The notes under the pieces are model-generated. The model did not search any database, had not been told where the DNA came from, and worked only from the letters and a program-made list of their open reading frames with translations. Made by a program: the position numbers and the translations under genes. DNA of 40,563 nt from a virus, in the IMG/VR virus record IMGVR_UViG_3300031999_000076, positions 1 through 40,563 of that record; one strand, given 5' to 3'. Position 1 is the first letter of the stretch, and every line of letters begins with the position of its first letter. Below are positions 1 to 6,828 of the stretch, in pieces.

Positions 1-115
1 AAATGGCTTGATTAAAATCCTTCCGTCTCATGTCGTGGTGCGGGGAATCTTCCGTAAGAAGGCGCAGAAATTCAAGTTTCAGTTTAGCCGCACTAACCAT
101 TGTCTTCTCGCTCAT
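1..115 (-). CDS. Partial small protein, 5' end only
   Basis: Reading leftwards, an ATG at 113-115 opens a frame that runs off the left edge of the window after 38 codons (begins MSEKTMVSAAKL). An AGGAGG ribosome site sits just upstream, and the ATG directly follows the TAG stop of the preceding 33-residue gene, so translation is probably coupled. The visible part is helical and charged with no domain I recognise. The ribosome site and start (GGAAAGGAGGA-TAGATGAGCGAG) are nearly identical to those of the gene starting at 40417, so the two genes may be copies at their 5' ends. Its missing 3' end might be the open frame at the right edge of the window if the molecule is circular. Confidence 0.6.
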   Translation of the reverse strand, partial: MSEKTMVSAAKLKLEFLRLLTEDSPHHDMRRKDFNQAI

Positions 116-217
116 CTACTCCTCCTTTCCCCGGCTCACCATCCACCCGAACAAAAGAGCCATGAGTACACTCAGCCCTAGCCACACAAGCCCGACTTTA
201 ATAATGACGGCTATCAT
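116..217 (-). CDS. 33-residue single-span membrane protein
   Basis: A short frame of 33 codons starts at ATG 215-217 with GGAGG a few bases upstream and stops immediately before the next ATG. Residues 2-27 are almost all hydrophobic (a run of I, V, L, A, G, W and M with one lysine), giving one membrane span and a short charged tail ending RGKEE. It lies one base after the stop of the upstream single-span protein (219-545), so both belong to a leftward unit of small membrane proteins. A lysis accessory or inner-membrane host-takeover peptide is possible, but no family is recognised. The good ribosome site and tight packing support it being real. Confidence 0.6.
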   Translation of the reverse strand: MIAVIIKVGLVWLGLSVLMALLFGWMVSRGKEE

Positions 218-218
218 G

Positions 219-545
219 TTAATCCTCCACGCACGGCTTTCTAAATACATCATCAAAACCAGTAGTGGCGTCAGCAGGAATTCTTGTTATTTTCTGAATG
301 CTCGGCCGCCCATTAAGTTCGGCCCCTTCAAGTTGTCGCCCCTCGGCCAAGCCTTTGATGGTCGTCTGCCAGAAGGCCAACTCTTCATTTGCCTCGGCTA
401 GGCTCGCATTGGCCGTTTCAAGCGCCGCCCGGACATCCATCAGCTCGGTGTCCTTATAGGCTGCCGTCACCTTATGCCCGGCGTAGATCCCGAGAAACAG
501 GAAAAGAATGATTACGATACAAAGTAGCGGTGTGATTCTTTTCAC
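219..545 (-). CDS. Membrane-anchored coiled-coil protein, spanin-like architecture
   Basis: 108 residues. The start is GTG at 543-545 with GGGAGGAAACC upstream, overlapping the TGA of the methyltransferase gene. Residues 4-24 form one hydrophobic segment (ITPLLCIVIILFLFLGIYAG), followed by a soluble, charged region with heptad-like spacing (residues about 30-75: ALETANASLAEANEEL). This N-in anchor plus periplasmic coiled coil is the layout of phage inner-membrane spanins (Rz). It is followed directly by another tiny membrane protein, but no lipoprotein partner is nested within it, so the spanin assignment is only by architecture. It could equally be a phage membrane protein of unknown role. 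Confidence 0.6.
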   Translation of the reverse strand: MKRITPLLCIVIILFLFLGIYAGHKVTAAYKDTELMDVRAALETANASLAEANEELAFWQTTIKGLAEGRQLEGAELNGRPSIQKITRIPADATTGFDDVFRKPCVED

Positions 546-1708
546 GGTTTCCTCCCTTCTATCCCCGCAATTTCCTTGATGATTTCGTATGCGACTTGCG
601 GGACGATGGAATTTCCGAGGGCTTTAAGTCTGTCCACCTGATTGGAAACCCTTGCATCCACTCGACAAAGGCGGGTTGCAACTTCAATCCACGGGATGTC
701 CCAATTCTGCTGTTGAGGTCGATGGTAAACCCCCGCTCCATCTTCCGCTTGAAGTTCCCAGATTCTGGAAAGTCGGGACTCCGATAGTCCCTGGTCTGCG
801 GCGTCGGGAGCATGGAAATTTGGTCCGGTAGGAAGTAATCTACAGGCTTCCTCTTGGACCCTTTCGCCCCCGTCAACCCGCCCTTGTAATCGTTCATTCT
901 GGGGGTTCGGAGCATCGCTATTTGATCGCGGAGTTTGTAATGCCCGTCGCAGCCGGGGCGAATCTCCATCACGCCGCCTTCCGTTTCTACCGCCGAGGGG
1001 GTCTTGAGGAGTCGAATCGCCAATGATAATGGCGGCGTTGCTACTGAGCCAGCGTCCCTCCGCTTTGTCCAGGCCTCCTCTGTTTCGTCCGTCGTTTTTC
1101 CGGCCCTCATGGTGGGCAACAATCCATACCCTATCCCTTCTGTGCGGGGCATTGACGGCGCAAGCTGGAATAATAATCGGCCTGACTTCGTAGCCTTCGC
1201 CTTCCATCTGAGATAACAAATCCTCGAATACCACGCCTTGCTCAAGACTAAGGATTCCAGGAGGGTTCTCAAAGATGGCCCAGGTTGGCTTGACTTCGGC
1301 CAGGACTCTAATAGCTTCCGGCCAGAGCCAACGGTCATCTGCCGTTCCTTTACGCTTCCCGGCGACGGACGCTGGCTGACATGGAACTCCCCCGGTAAGT
1401 AGGGTTGCGCCCCTGAATCGGGTTCCATCGAAGTCTCGGATGTCGGGGATAAGGAGAGGGTTGCCATCCTTGTCGGCAAGGTCATGTCCCCGCCTTCTTT
1501 GGCTATTCGCTCCATCGTCTTTCTGTTTCTTCTCTCGTAACTGTCCTGACCTCTCGGTGTCGGCAACAGCCCCGAATCTGGCCTTGAGGACTTCCTGACA
1601 GAATGGTTCGATCTCACAGAAGGCAATCGTCCTGAACCCCGTCCATTGTGCGGCGAGGGCGAACCCGCCGATGCCGCTAAAGAGATCAATGTGCGTGAGG
1701 TCATTCAC
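542..1708 (-). CDS. dcm: DNA (cytosine-5) methyltransferase, phage Dcm type
   Basis: 388 residues, soluble, transferring methyl from SAM to cytosine C5. Motif I is DLFSGIGGF (residues 8-16), the catalytic Cys lies in GGVPCQ (Cys110), the motif VI equivalent is FENPP (about 146-150, ENP instead of the commoner ENV), motif VIII-like APHRRDRVWIVAH at 187-199, and motif X-like LKALGNSIVPQVAYEI near 364-379. Between motifs it has two long charged stretches (residues 49-88 and about 200-340) where most relatives carry a short variable/target-recognition region. The start is GTG at 1706-1708 with AAGGA six bases upstream. It overlaps the stop of the upstream gene and the start of a second frame inside it (559-1704). 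Likely role: protection of phage DNA from host restriction. Confidence 0.92.
   Translation of the reverse strand: MNDLTHIDLFSGIGGFALAAQWTGFRTIAFCEIEPFCQEVLKARFGAVADTERSGQLREKKQKDDGANSQRRRGHDLADKDGNPLLIPDIRDFDGTRFRGATLLTGGVPCQPASVAGKRKGTADDRWLWPEAIRVLAEVKPTWAIFENPPGILSLEQGVVFEDLLSQMEGEGYEVRPIIIPACAVNAPHRRDRVWIVAHHEGRKNDGRNRGGLDKAEGRWLSSNAAIIIGDSTPQDPLGGRNGRRRDGDSPRLRRALQTPRSNSDAPNPQNERLQGRVDGGERVQEEACRLLPTGPNFHAPDAADQGLSESRLSRIWELQAEDGAGVYHRPQQQNWDIPWIEVATRLCRVDARVSNQVDRLKALGNSIVPQVAYEIIKEIAGIEGRKP
559..1704 (-). CDS. Second long frame inside dcm, with repeated LLPTP motifs
   Basis: A 381-codon frame on the same strand as dcm but shifted, opening with an ATG at 1702-1704 only four bases after dcm's GTG and overlapping the upstream TGA as ATGA. 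It is not random-looking. LPTP-like motifs recur (GLLPTPRGQD near 45-54, GLLPT near 195, MLRTPRMNDYKGG, MLPTPQTRDY), there is a WKAKATKSGRLLFQLAPS segment near 165-182, and the end reads LQPAFVEWMQGFPIRWTD. From memory, this pattern (LLxTPxxxD repeats, then LNPxFVEWxMGFPxGWT) occurs in phage proteins or methylase C-termini linked to Dcm; I could not check this. The two segments where LPTP motifs are densest coincide with the poorly conserved charged stretches of the Dcm frame. Real dual coding is plausible, and a frame-switched ancestral methylase half is the alternative. Confidence 0.45.
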   Translation of the reverse strand: MTSRTLISLAASAGSPSPHNGRGSGRLPSVRSNHSVRKSSRPDSGLLPTPRGQDSYERRNRKTMERIAKEGGDMTLPTRMATLSLSPTSETSMEPDSGAQPYLPGEFHVSQRPSPGSVKERQMTVGSGRKLLESWPKSSQPGPSLRTLLESLVLSKAWYSRICYLRWKAKATKSGRLLFQLAPSMPRTEGIGYGLLPTMRAGKTTDETEEAWTKRRDAGSVATPPLSLAIRLLKTPSAVETEGGVMEIRPGCDGHYKLRDQIAMLRTPRMNDYKGGLTGAKGSKRKPVDYFLPDQISMLPTPQTRDYRSPDFPESGNFKRKMERGFTIDLNSRIGTSRGLKLQPAFVEWMQGFPIRWTDLKPSEIPSSRKSHTKSSRKLRG

Positions 1709-2438
1709 TTTCTATCCTTTTCTCAAAGGGATCGTCTTCTGGGTAGTCCGACATGTTGGAACGAACTTGCCGAACCTGCTCCTCTACCAGTCGCTTGATA
1801 CTGCCTTCAGGGAAGGTGCCCCTTTTCCGAGAAGCGTTGTCCTTAATCCTTCTGGCATCCATCTCGGCAATCTCAGCGCGCTTTGCCGTCATCCATTTTT
1901 CGTGTTCCTCCTTCGTGAGTTCCCAAAACCCGGCGGGGTTTCGCTCGCGCAATCCATGAACAGGGCCGGAACTCGGTGGAAGACGATCAAGCGCTCGCTG
2001 TATTTTCTCCTGACGTTTGCTGTCTCCGCTACGAACGCCCCACGCTGCCTGTCGGAGTCGTCCCTTCTCGCAGTCGCAGAAATGCGCCGTACCTTCCGGT
2101 CCCAGATATAAGCCTTGGTTTCTGCATTGGTCGCAATAATCCAGTATTTCTTTAGACTGGGGGATCCCCGTCTCGCGTCCAGTCTCATCTTCATCTTCAT
2201 CAACAACCCCAAGGGTGGCAATCTTAATGGTCGCTACCGACGGGAAAGGTTCGGATGGATAGGGCTTGAACGTTTCAATCACAGCTTGTATGGCATCATC
2301 AAATATCCGGGGCTTCTCATAACAAAGGGCTGTAAAATATTCCATCCGCAAGGCTTCTTTAAGGGTCTTCCCTTGATTGAATATCCTCTCCAGCCGCTCC
2401 ATTCCTCTATCAAAAATCCTCTTGGTCATTTTTTCCAT
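1701..2438 (-). CDS. Replication accessory protein with a zinc-binding cluster
   Basis: 245 residues. The N-terminal half (residues 15-70) resembles phage proteins next to replication initiators: an amphipathic YFTALCYEKPRIFDDAI stretch followed by a conserved-looking VIETFKPYPSEPFPS. A putative zinc site follows, CDQC at about 102-105 with HFCDC at about 119-123. The C-terminus is charged and helical. ATG at 2436-2438 has GGAGG upstream and lies inside the end of the initiator gene (29-base overlap), so the two are translationally coupled. A helicase-loader or primosome-assembly role is inferred from this position; no ATPase motif is visible, so it is not a DnaC-type loader. Confidence 0.55.
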   Translation of the reverse strand: MEKMTKRIFDRGMERLERIFNQGKTLKEALRMEYFTALCYEKPRIFDDAIQAVIETFKPYPSEPFPSVATIKIATLGVVDEDEDETGRETGIPQSKEILDYCDQCRNQGLYLGPEGTAHFCDCEKGRLRQAAWGVRSGDSKRQEKIQRALDRLPPSSGPVHGLRERNPAGFWELTKEEHEKWMTAKRAEIAEMDARRIKDNASRKRGTFPEGSIKRLVEEQVRQVRSNMSDYPEDDPFEKRIESE

Positions 2439-3294
2439 TTTTCCCCTCCAACTTCTCGCGCCTTTCCTTTTCCTCCTTTTCTTCCATCATCTTGATCCAC
2501 GCGCCCGGTTTTTCGTCTTCCGGGGTTCGGTCAAGGTAGTTGCCCTCAATCACTTTCTGATAGTTCGTTTTATTTATGATCCAATCGAAAGTCGCAAAGA
2601 ACCTAACCCCTCCCGGCTTTGGTTCCGTCTGTCCAAGAAGGAATGGAGATTTCCCCACAGTCTCCAATAGGGAATCGAAATTAAACCCTTTCTTTGCCGC
2701 AAGTTTTCGCAGATGGACTTCTCTTGATGAGCCTTTTTCAATTTCAGTTATCTTGGTTAGTCCATGAGATCCTGCAAAAGAATTCCATTTATCGAATATA
2801 GTAGTAGGTGCATTGCTGATGATATGATTCTTCTTAATTTCAGAAGCATATTCAGAAGCAGAAGCATATTCAGAAGCAGAAGCAGAGAGTAGCTTTCGCT
2901 TTTTCTCTTCCTTTGCTTTCATTTTGCTTTTAGGACGACCACCTTTTCGACCCGATTCAGCCCTTACCTCAGATATATATCCAGTCCTTGCCATCCTTCG
3001 GTTAAATATAATCCCACCATCACCTTGCGAATAGACATTGTGAAGTTTTAATTCAGCGAGAAGCGAATCCACAACGCCAACCTCTTCGCCGACTAATTTT
3101 GCTAACGTTTTGCTTTCCATTTTGCTTTCACCGTCAAGCATAAATCCCACTATTTTGCTTTTCGCCATAATAGAAAGCATCCTCATCCATAACCCCTGAG
3201 CTGCTAAGCTTGATGAAGCCAGGCCAGTGTCTGAAAGGTAATCCGACCAGAACCACTTGACCCAAGGGAATTTATTTTGACGCCCATCGTCCAC
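2410..3294 (-). CDS. Phage replication initiator / replisome organiser
   Basis: 294 residues. The N-terminal domain (about 8-110, FPWVKWFWSDYLSDTGL, then SSLAAQGLWMRMLSIMA and an RRMARTG end) is the winged-helix type found at the start of many phage replication initiators. A charged, serine/alanine-rich linker (about 118-155) carries a tandem ASASEY repeat. The C-terminal part (about 165-270) has a WNSFAGSHGL ... SPFLLGQT ... FFATFDWIINKTNYQKVIEGNY pattern typical of the same family. The start is GTG at 3292-3294, one base after the stop of the 110-residue gene. It lies with SSB, exonuclease and annealing protein. It probably binds the origin and recruits the host helicase; the best origin candidate in this window is the repeat array near 10.5 kb. 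Confidence 0.75.
   Translation of the reverse strand: MDDGRQNKFPWVKWFWSDYLSDTGLASSSLAAQGLWMRMLSIMAKSKIVGFMLDGESKMESKTLAKLVGEEVGVVDSLLAELKLHNVYSQGDGGIIFNRRMARTGYISEVRAESGRKGGRPKSKMKAKEEKKRKLLSASASEYASASEYASEIKKNHIISNAPTTIFDKWNSFAGSHGLTKITEIEKGSSREVHLRKLAAKKGFNFDSLLETVGKSPFLLGQTEPKPGGVRFFATFDWIINKTNYQKVIEGNYLDRTPEDEKPGAWIKMMEEKEEKERREKLEGKNGKNDQEDF
2845..2886. repeat. Tandem AGAAGC/ATATTC repeat coding for a Ser-Ala-Glu-Tyr linker
   Basis: Within the replication initiator gene the plus strand reads ttcagaagcata twice in near tandem and then continues with agaagc units. The encoded linker alternates SASASEY and SASEYASE. Such a short in-frame repeat can change length by slippage and so vary the distance between the two domains of the initiator. 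Confidence 0.7.
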
Positions 3295-3295
3295 G

Positions 3296-3628
3296 TCATC
3301 GTCCTTTCTTCGTTTGCTTCTTCAGTCTGGTGATGACCCCGCGAAGGGACGAGTTGCTATGAGCAAACCAATCGTTCCTTTTCTGGATGTTGTTCTTTTC
3401 GTCGGTGATTGCCTTAACCGCATTCTTGTAAGTTTGGAGACCCGAAATCTCCTTCTGCAGTTCGGCCTTGTCCTTGGTCATGAGTTCCAGGGCGTCGGCG
3501 ATACGGAGAAGCGCTCCGTCTCGTAGAAAATTAGGAGGAGCAATAAGCATTTCTTCTTCATCCTTTTCAAGTTTAATTCCCCAATTCCCCCTTGACCCAT
3601 TCGTGAAAAGATGCCTTTCTTTTTTCAT
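3296..3628 (-). CDS. Coiled-coil protein of unknown function
   Basis: 110 residues, ATG at 3626-3628 with AAGGAG six bases upstream. The N-terminal 40 residues are mixed and basic. Residues about 41-105 are a continuous charged helix with heptad-like hydrophobic spacing (ALELMTKDKAELQKEIS) ending in a basic tail KKQTKKGR. It sits between SSB and the initiator in the replication operon, its stop one base before the initiator's GTG. DNA-binding or adaptor functions are possible; no family is recognised. Confidence 0.6.
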   Translation of the reverse strand: MKKERHLFTNGSRGNWGIKLEKDEEEMLIAPPNFLRDGALLRIADALELMTKDKAELQKEISGLQTYKNAVKAITDEKNNIQKRNDWFAHSNSSLRGVITRLKKQTKKGR

Positions 3629-3656
3629 TCAATTCTCCTTTCATCGGATTAAAAAG

Positions 3657-3738
3657 AGGCCGGGAGGAGGAGCCGCCTGCGTGTGGCCCCCGCCGCCACT
3701 CCCCGCGTGATACGATGCAGCGCATGGACTCCCGGCCT
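3657..3738 (-). other. Structured 82-base element closed by a 10-bp perfect inverted repeat
   Basis: AGGCCGGGAG at 3657-3666 and CTCCCGGCCT at 3729-3738 are perfect inverted repeats enclosing 62 bases. On the minus (transcribed) strand the interior can add small hairpins: ATGC-GCT-GCAT, and GTGGC with GCCAC around a G-rich loop. The size resembles a tRNA, but there is no anticodon arm or TTC loop. It fills most of the unusual 123-base gap between ssb and the next gene. Alternative: a 35-codon frame (3641-3748) rich in Gly, Ala and Pro crosses the same bases; it has no ribosome site and I do not favour it. Confidence 0.45.
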
Positions 3739-3751
3739 TTGGATTCATGAT

Positions 3752-4192
3752 TTAAAAAGGATCATCGTCTTCCCCGGGTTCCCGTCCGGTTTTTTCAAAC
3801 GGCTCTTCGCTTTTTTCTTCCACGAAACCAGTCTCTTTTTCTTGAGGCTCTTCTTTCTTTTCTCTGGCTGTAAGAAAGATTACTTGCTCGGCGGCAACCT
3901 CGGTAAGGCTATGCATTTGTCCTTTTTCATCTGTCCAACTTCTTTCGTGGAGTTTCCCTTCGACGCCAGTAAGCCGTCCCTTATCTCCAAACTCGACCAT
4001 CATGTCTGCCTTATCGCCGAAACAAACCACTCGATGAAAAGACGGTCTCGGCTTTTTTTCATTTCGATAAAGTTCATTTGTGGCGATCTTGAACGATGCA
4101 ACCGGAGTGCCTTTCTTTGATTCTTTTGACTTGATTTCCGTGGCTATCCGCCCGATAAGAACCACCTTGTTAAAACTTCCATAGTCGGCCAT
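3752..4192 (-). CDS. ssb: Single-stranded DNA-binding protein
   Basis: 146 residues. The OB-fold starts at once (YGSFNKVVLIGRI, then VASFKIATNE, HRVVCFGDKAD, VEGKLHERSW), and after a Glu/Lys-rich linker the chain ends in the acidic tip GEDDDPF that bacterial SSBs use to recruit partner enzymes. ATG 4190-4192 is preferred over the TTG one codon earlier because AAAGGA lies at a normal distance. SSB coats single strands produced by the exonuclease and during replication. The neighbouring genes (annealing protein, exonuclease, initiator) make one recombination and replication unit. Confidence 0.93.
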   Translation of the reverse strand: MADYGSFNKVVLIGRIATEIKSKESKKGTPVASFKIATNELYRNEKKPRPSFHRVVCFGDKADMMVEFGDKGRLTGVEGKLHERSWTDEKGQMHSLTEVAAEQVIFLTAREKKEEPQEKETGFVEEKSEEPFEKTGREPGEDDDPF

Positions 4193-4208
4193 CAAATTTT
4201 TCCTTTCT

Positions 4209-5216
4209 TCAAAGTTTAGCGAATACCAGTTTTATGCTCGTCCGAAACTGTTCTCTCTGCTTTTGATATTTCAATTTTTCTTGCTCGGGAACGTCATAAT
4301 ACGGAACGAAGTAGGACTTGCTTTCGATAAGATGATCTCCGACATATGCCGTCCGGCCCCGGAACTCGTCTTTGATCTCGTCTTCAAGTTTCTTGAATTC
4401 CTTCGCGGATTTTTGAACCCCGGAATCTATAAGAGTTTGGTACTCCCTGACCCTCAAGAGCCAGTCCTCGTCCGTGACAATCTCGATTTTGCCCGATATG
4501 GCCCCCCTCTGCCGTTCCGGGAAATCAAACTCAGCAAAACCGCAAGATTTACAGACTTCTTTCTCCTCTGCTTTCGGCGGATCGTCCTTTGCGACGCACT
4601 CATTGACATAACGAAGACCATCAAGAAGGCTGGACGCGTAGGATGGGTCAAGTTCGATATCCATGAGGCGCATGGCACCGCCCTCCTTGTCTTTGAACAA
4701 TAGGGCAGAGAGCCTTTTATGCGTCATCAGCATGTAGGCTTGGAGTTGGGCTGGGTAGTGTCGTATCCAGGAGAACGGTGATCTGATAAGATCCTCTTTC
4801 GATTGTGCTCTTGAAACCTTGTTAAACATCGCCGAGGAGCAAGTTTTGTAGTCGATCGGATATTGCTCGCCGTCCACGACGATAAGGTCGTCGAGTTCGC
4901 CCGTTAGTTTCAGCGCCGGCCACTCCAATCTAGGAACATGAATAAGTTCTGCTCCGGCATACGCCAGATCTGCCCTGATCAAGGATTCCTGCTTTGTCCC
5001 TTCCTGGAGCCGAGCTGTCGTTTTCTCGTCGAATCCCTTTCCTTTCTTGGGACAGAGGTGCATCAGGCAAAGTCGCCGTGGACAATCCGAAACCCACCCG
5101 AGTTCGGACGCTCCGGTGAAACCCGGCTTGACAATCTTCTCTCGGGCCTCCGAATCTTCTTTGGCACGGCGCACTCCGGCCTCTTTGAGCAAAGTTGAAA
5201 TTTTCTCGCTGATCAC
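4209..5216 (-). CDS. PD-(D/E)XK exonuclease, Cas4/RecB-like, with cysteine cluster
   Basis: 335 residues. The nuclease core is visible as TGELDDL (105-111), PIDYKT (120-125; the D..D-x-K signature with Asp110, Asp122 and Lys124) and the helix QLQAYMLM (157-164; the QxxxY-type motif). Cysteines before and after the core (Cys45, Cys50 and Cys55 in SDCPRRLCLMHLC; Cys222 and Cys225 in VCKSCGF) suggest a Cas4/AddB-type iron-sulfur cluster. The start is GTG at 5214-5216 with AAGGAG upstream. It lies directly after the RecT-like gene, the usual exonuclease-annealase pairing of phage double-strand break recombination: it would resect ends to give 3' strands for the annealing protein. Confidence 0.8.
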   Translation of the reverse strand: MISEKISTLLKEAGVRRAKEDSEAREKIVKPGFTGASELGWVSDCPRRLCLMHLCPKKGKGFDEKTTARLQEGTKQESLIRADLAYAGAELIHVPRLEWPALKLTGELDDLIVVDGEQYPIDYKTCSSAMFNKVSRAQSKEDLIRSPFSWIRHYPAQLQAYMLMTHKRLSALLFKDKEGGAMRLMDIELDPSYASSLLDGLRYVNECVAKDDPPKAEEKEVCKSCGFAEFDFPERQRGAISGKIEIVTDEDWLLRVREYQTLIDSGVQKSAKEFKKLEDEIKDEFRGRTAYVGDHLIESKSYFVPYYDVPEQEKLKYQKQREQFRTSIKLVFAKL

Positions 5217-5240
5217 TCGGTCTTCTCCTTTGTGGATTTA

Positions 5241-6239
5241 TCAGAATGGGGGTTCGTTATCTTCGCCTGGTCCGCCGTTTTCTGCTCTTTCTTCTGGCTT
5301 GGGCTGATAAAGTTTGGCCCACGCTATGTATTCCTTCGACAACCACTCAAAGTTAACGATAAGGCGATGAAGATCATTCAGATCACCCTCATGGAAAGAA
5401 AGGTTTTTGAATCGGTTGAGCTCGACAAACTTGACCTTGTGAGTCTTGGCGAAATCGTAGAGAAATATTTTGAAATTCTTTGGGTCGAATGTTTTTTCGG
5501 CGAGTTTTGCCTTAATGGTTTCGATCATTATAGCCTTTTCGTCCTTAACGGGCGTGGTTGCCGGTTTCGGCTCCGCCGTAGGTTTCGCGGCTGGCTTCGG
5601 CTCGGTTGCCGGCGTGGGCAAGGTTTCCTTTTCCGGCTCTTCTTTCTTTTCGACCTTGAGTTCTTTCTGAGGTTCGGGTTTCACCTCTACAATTTCGCCT
5701 GCAGCCGGCATGATGAAGTCTTGCGCTTCCTCAGGGAGGTAGAGACCCAGAACTGCATCTGGAGCGATTTGTCGAACCCCCCTTGCCGCAGCTCTGGCGA
5801 AGTACATGTCCTTTGGGTAAGCTTTCCAGTTGTCTTTCTGCAGGAGTCCCGCCGCTTTGGCGTCCCCCTCGTCGAAAACCGACTTCAATGACGACTTGAA
5901 CCCTGGCCGCGAGAAGGTGATGGTGCAACCCTTATCCGTGGACTCGACTTCCCATGTCACGCCAGCTCGTTGATTCGCTACCGCAAGCATGGCCTTGGCT
6001 TCCATCGTAAGTCGGCCGCTCACGATCACTATTGTATTAAGTGCGGCCACAGGGGGGATCCCCAGCTCCCGACCATACTCAATGATGGCGAAGATCCCTG
6101 GGACGCCGTTTGGCTTCAGCTTCGGCCACATGCCGGAGTCCAGCAACATTTTTGAGATCTCCGACATGTTTTTCGCATCCGGGACAAGGGATTCCGTCTC
6201 TCTTCGTGGGACAATCGCCGTCACGGTTTCTTTATTCAT
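5241..6239 (-). CDS. recT: RecT-like single-strand annealing protein with SSB-like tail
   Basis: 332 residues. The core (about 25-180) matches the phage recombinase RecT-type family: MSEISKMLLDSGMWPK, a GIFAIIEYGRELGIPPVAALN block, NWKAYPKDMYFARAAARGVR, and PDAVLGLYLPEE. A Pro/Glu/Lys/Thr-rich linker (about 185-235) leads to a second small folded domain (about 236-315). The chain ends GEDNEPPF, much like the GEDDDPF tip of this phage's own SSB. ATG 6237-6239 overlaps the preceding stop as ATGA. Its role is to pair complementary single strands during recombination or break repair, with the adjacent exonuclease. Confidence 0.75.
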   Translation of the reverse strand: MNKETVTAIVPRRETESLVPDAKNMSEISKMLLDSGMWPKLKPNGVPGIFAIIEYGRELGIPPVAALNTIVIVSGRLTMEAKAMLAVANQRAGVTWEVESTDKGCTITFSRPGFKSSLKSVFDEGDAKAAGLLQKDNWKAYPKDMYFARAAARGVRQIAPDAVLGLYLPEEAQDFIMPAAGEIVEVKPEPQKELKVEKKEEPEKETLPTPATEPKPAAKPTAEPKPATTPVKDEKAIMIETIKAKLAEKTFDPKNFKIFLYDFAKTHKVKFVELNRFKNLSFHEGDLNDLHRLIVNFEWLSKEYIAWAKLYQPKPEERAENGGPGEDNEPPF

Positions 6240-6439
6240 TTTTTCCTCCCAGATTTAATTTTGATGAGATCCTTTTTATTGAAGATTAAACATTTCTCTT
6301 TGCAAAGAATTTCTTGATAATACTTACAGTCTTGATAGGGGAGGAGGCCGGATTTAACGAGCGCCATAACATCGGCAAGTCTCAGCCCTAGGAATTCGGC
6401 GCTCTGTTCTATCGACATTTTTCCTAATTTCTCATTCAT
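6236..6439 (-). CDS. Small helix-turn-helix (excisionase/MerR-like) protein
   Basis: 67 residues from ATG 6437-6439 (AAGAGAGG upstream). Residues 8-35 (MSIEQSAEFLGLRLADVMALVKSG) have the pattern of a HTH_17-type winged helix (x-x-x-AAxFLGxxxxxVxxLVKxGxLP). A Lys-rich tail with a CxxxKC-like pair follows. An in-frame ATG at 6509-6511 would add 24 Arg-rich residues but has a weaker ribosome site. It is coupled by an ATGA overlap to the annealing protein gene. It could be an excisionase-like or regulatory DNA-binding protein; there is no integrase in the window to pair it with. Confidence 0.6.
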   Translation of the reverse strand: MNEKLGKMSIEQSAEFLGLRLADVMALVKSGLLPYQDCKYYQEILCKEKCLIFNKKDLIKIKSGRKK

Positions 6440-6545
6440 GCCTCTCTTGGGGGGATCGCAATTTACCCGGCCCCTTCTACGTACCCACCCTAGTTTTTCT
6501 CCCATCGTCATGCGGTTACTCGTTTTTTCGACAAAAACAGGCCTT

Positions 6546-6827
6546 TCAGTCGCAGTCCGACACTGGTTTTCCGGACCCGAATCGGGCACCCTCCTTAAAG
6601 TTCTCTCTATTGAGGAGTTCTGCGCCCTCCGAATTTCGTCGAAAGGAACAAGGGGGTTTTCCGAAGCGATATGGCCAGAGATTGCAATCCGAGATCGAGC
6701 AATACTTTGCCTCATCAATACTGTCGCCAGCGCACTCAATACAATTCTTTCTTATCCGCCTAAGTATTTCGGCCTTACTATCCTCACGGGCCATGGTTGA
6801 TTTACCGGAGAAATTTACGCCTGTCAT
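6546..6827 (-). CDS. Small conserved phage protein with cysteine cluster
   Basis: 93 residues from ATG 6825-6827, just after the stop of the upstream gene. Residues 20-55 carry CIECAG, then YCSISDCNLWPYRFGKPPC, a Cys-rich pattern (CxxCxG, CxxxxCxLWPYRFG) common in small phage proteins and probably a zinc site. The C-terminus (about 60-93) is poorly structured. It sits in the early operon upstream of the HTH and recombination genes. The function is unknown; a regulatory role is only suggested by size, zinc site and position. Confidence 0.65.
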   Translation of the reverse strand: MTGVNFSGKSTMAREDSKAEILRRIRKNCIECAGDSIDEAKYCSISDCNLWPYRFGKPPCSFRRNSEGAELLNRENFKEGARFGSGKPVSDCD

Positions 6828-6828
6828 T

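Noticed and set aside
3657-3738. tRNA gene
   Set aside because: Acceptor-like stem is 10 bp, but no anticodon loop, D-loop or T-loop consensus is present on either strand.
3641-3748. 35-codon frame (Gly/Ala/Pro-rich) across the 82-base structured element
   Set aside because: No ribosome site and low-complexity composition; the inverted repeat explains the sequence better. Mentioned only as an alternative.
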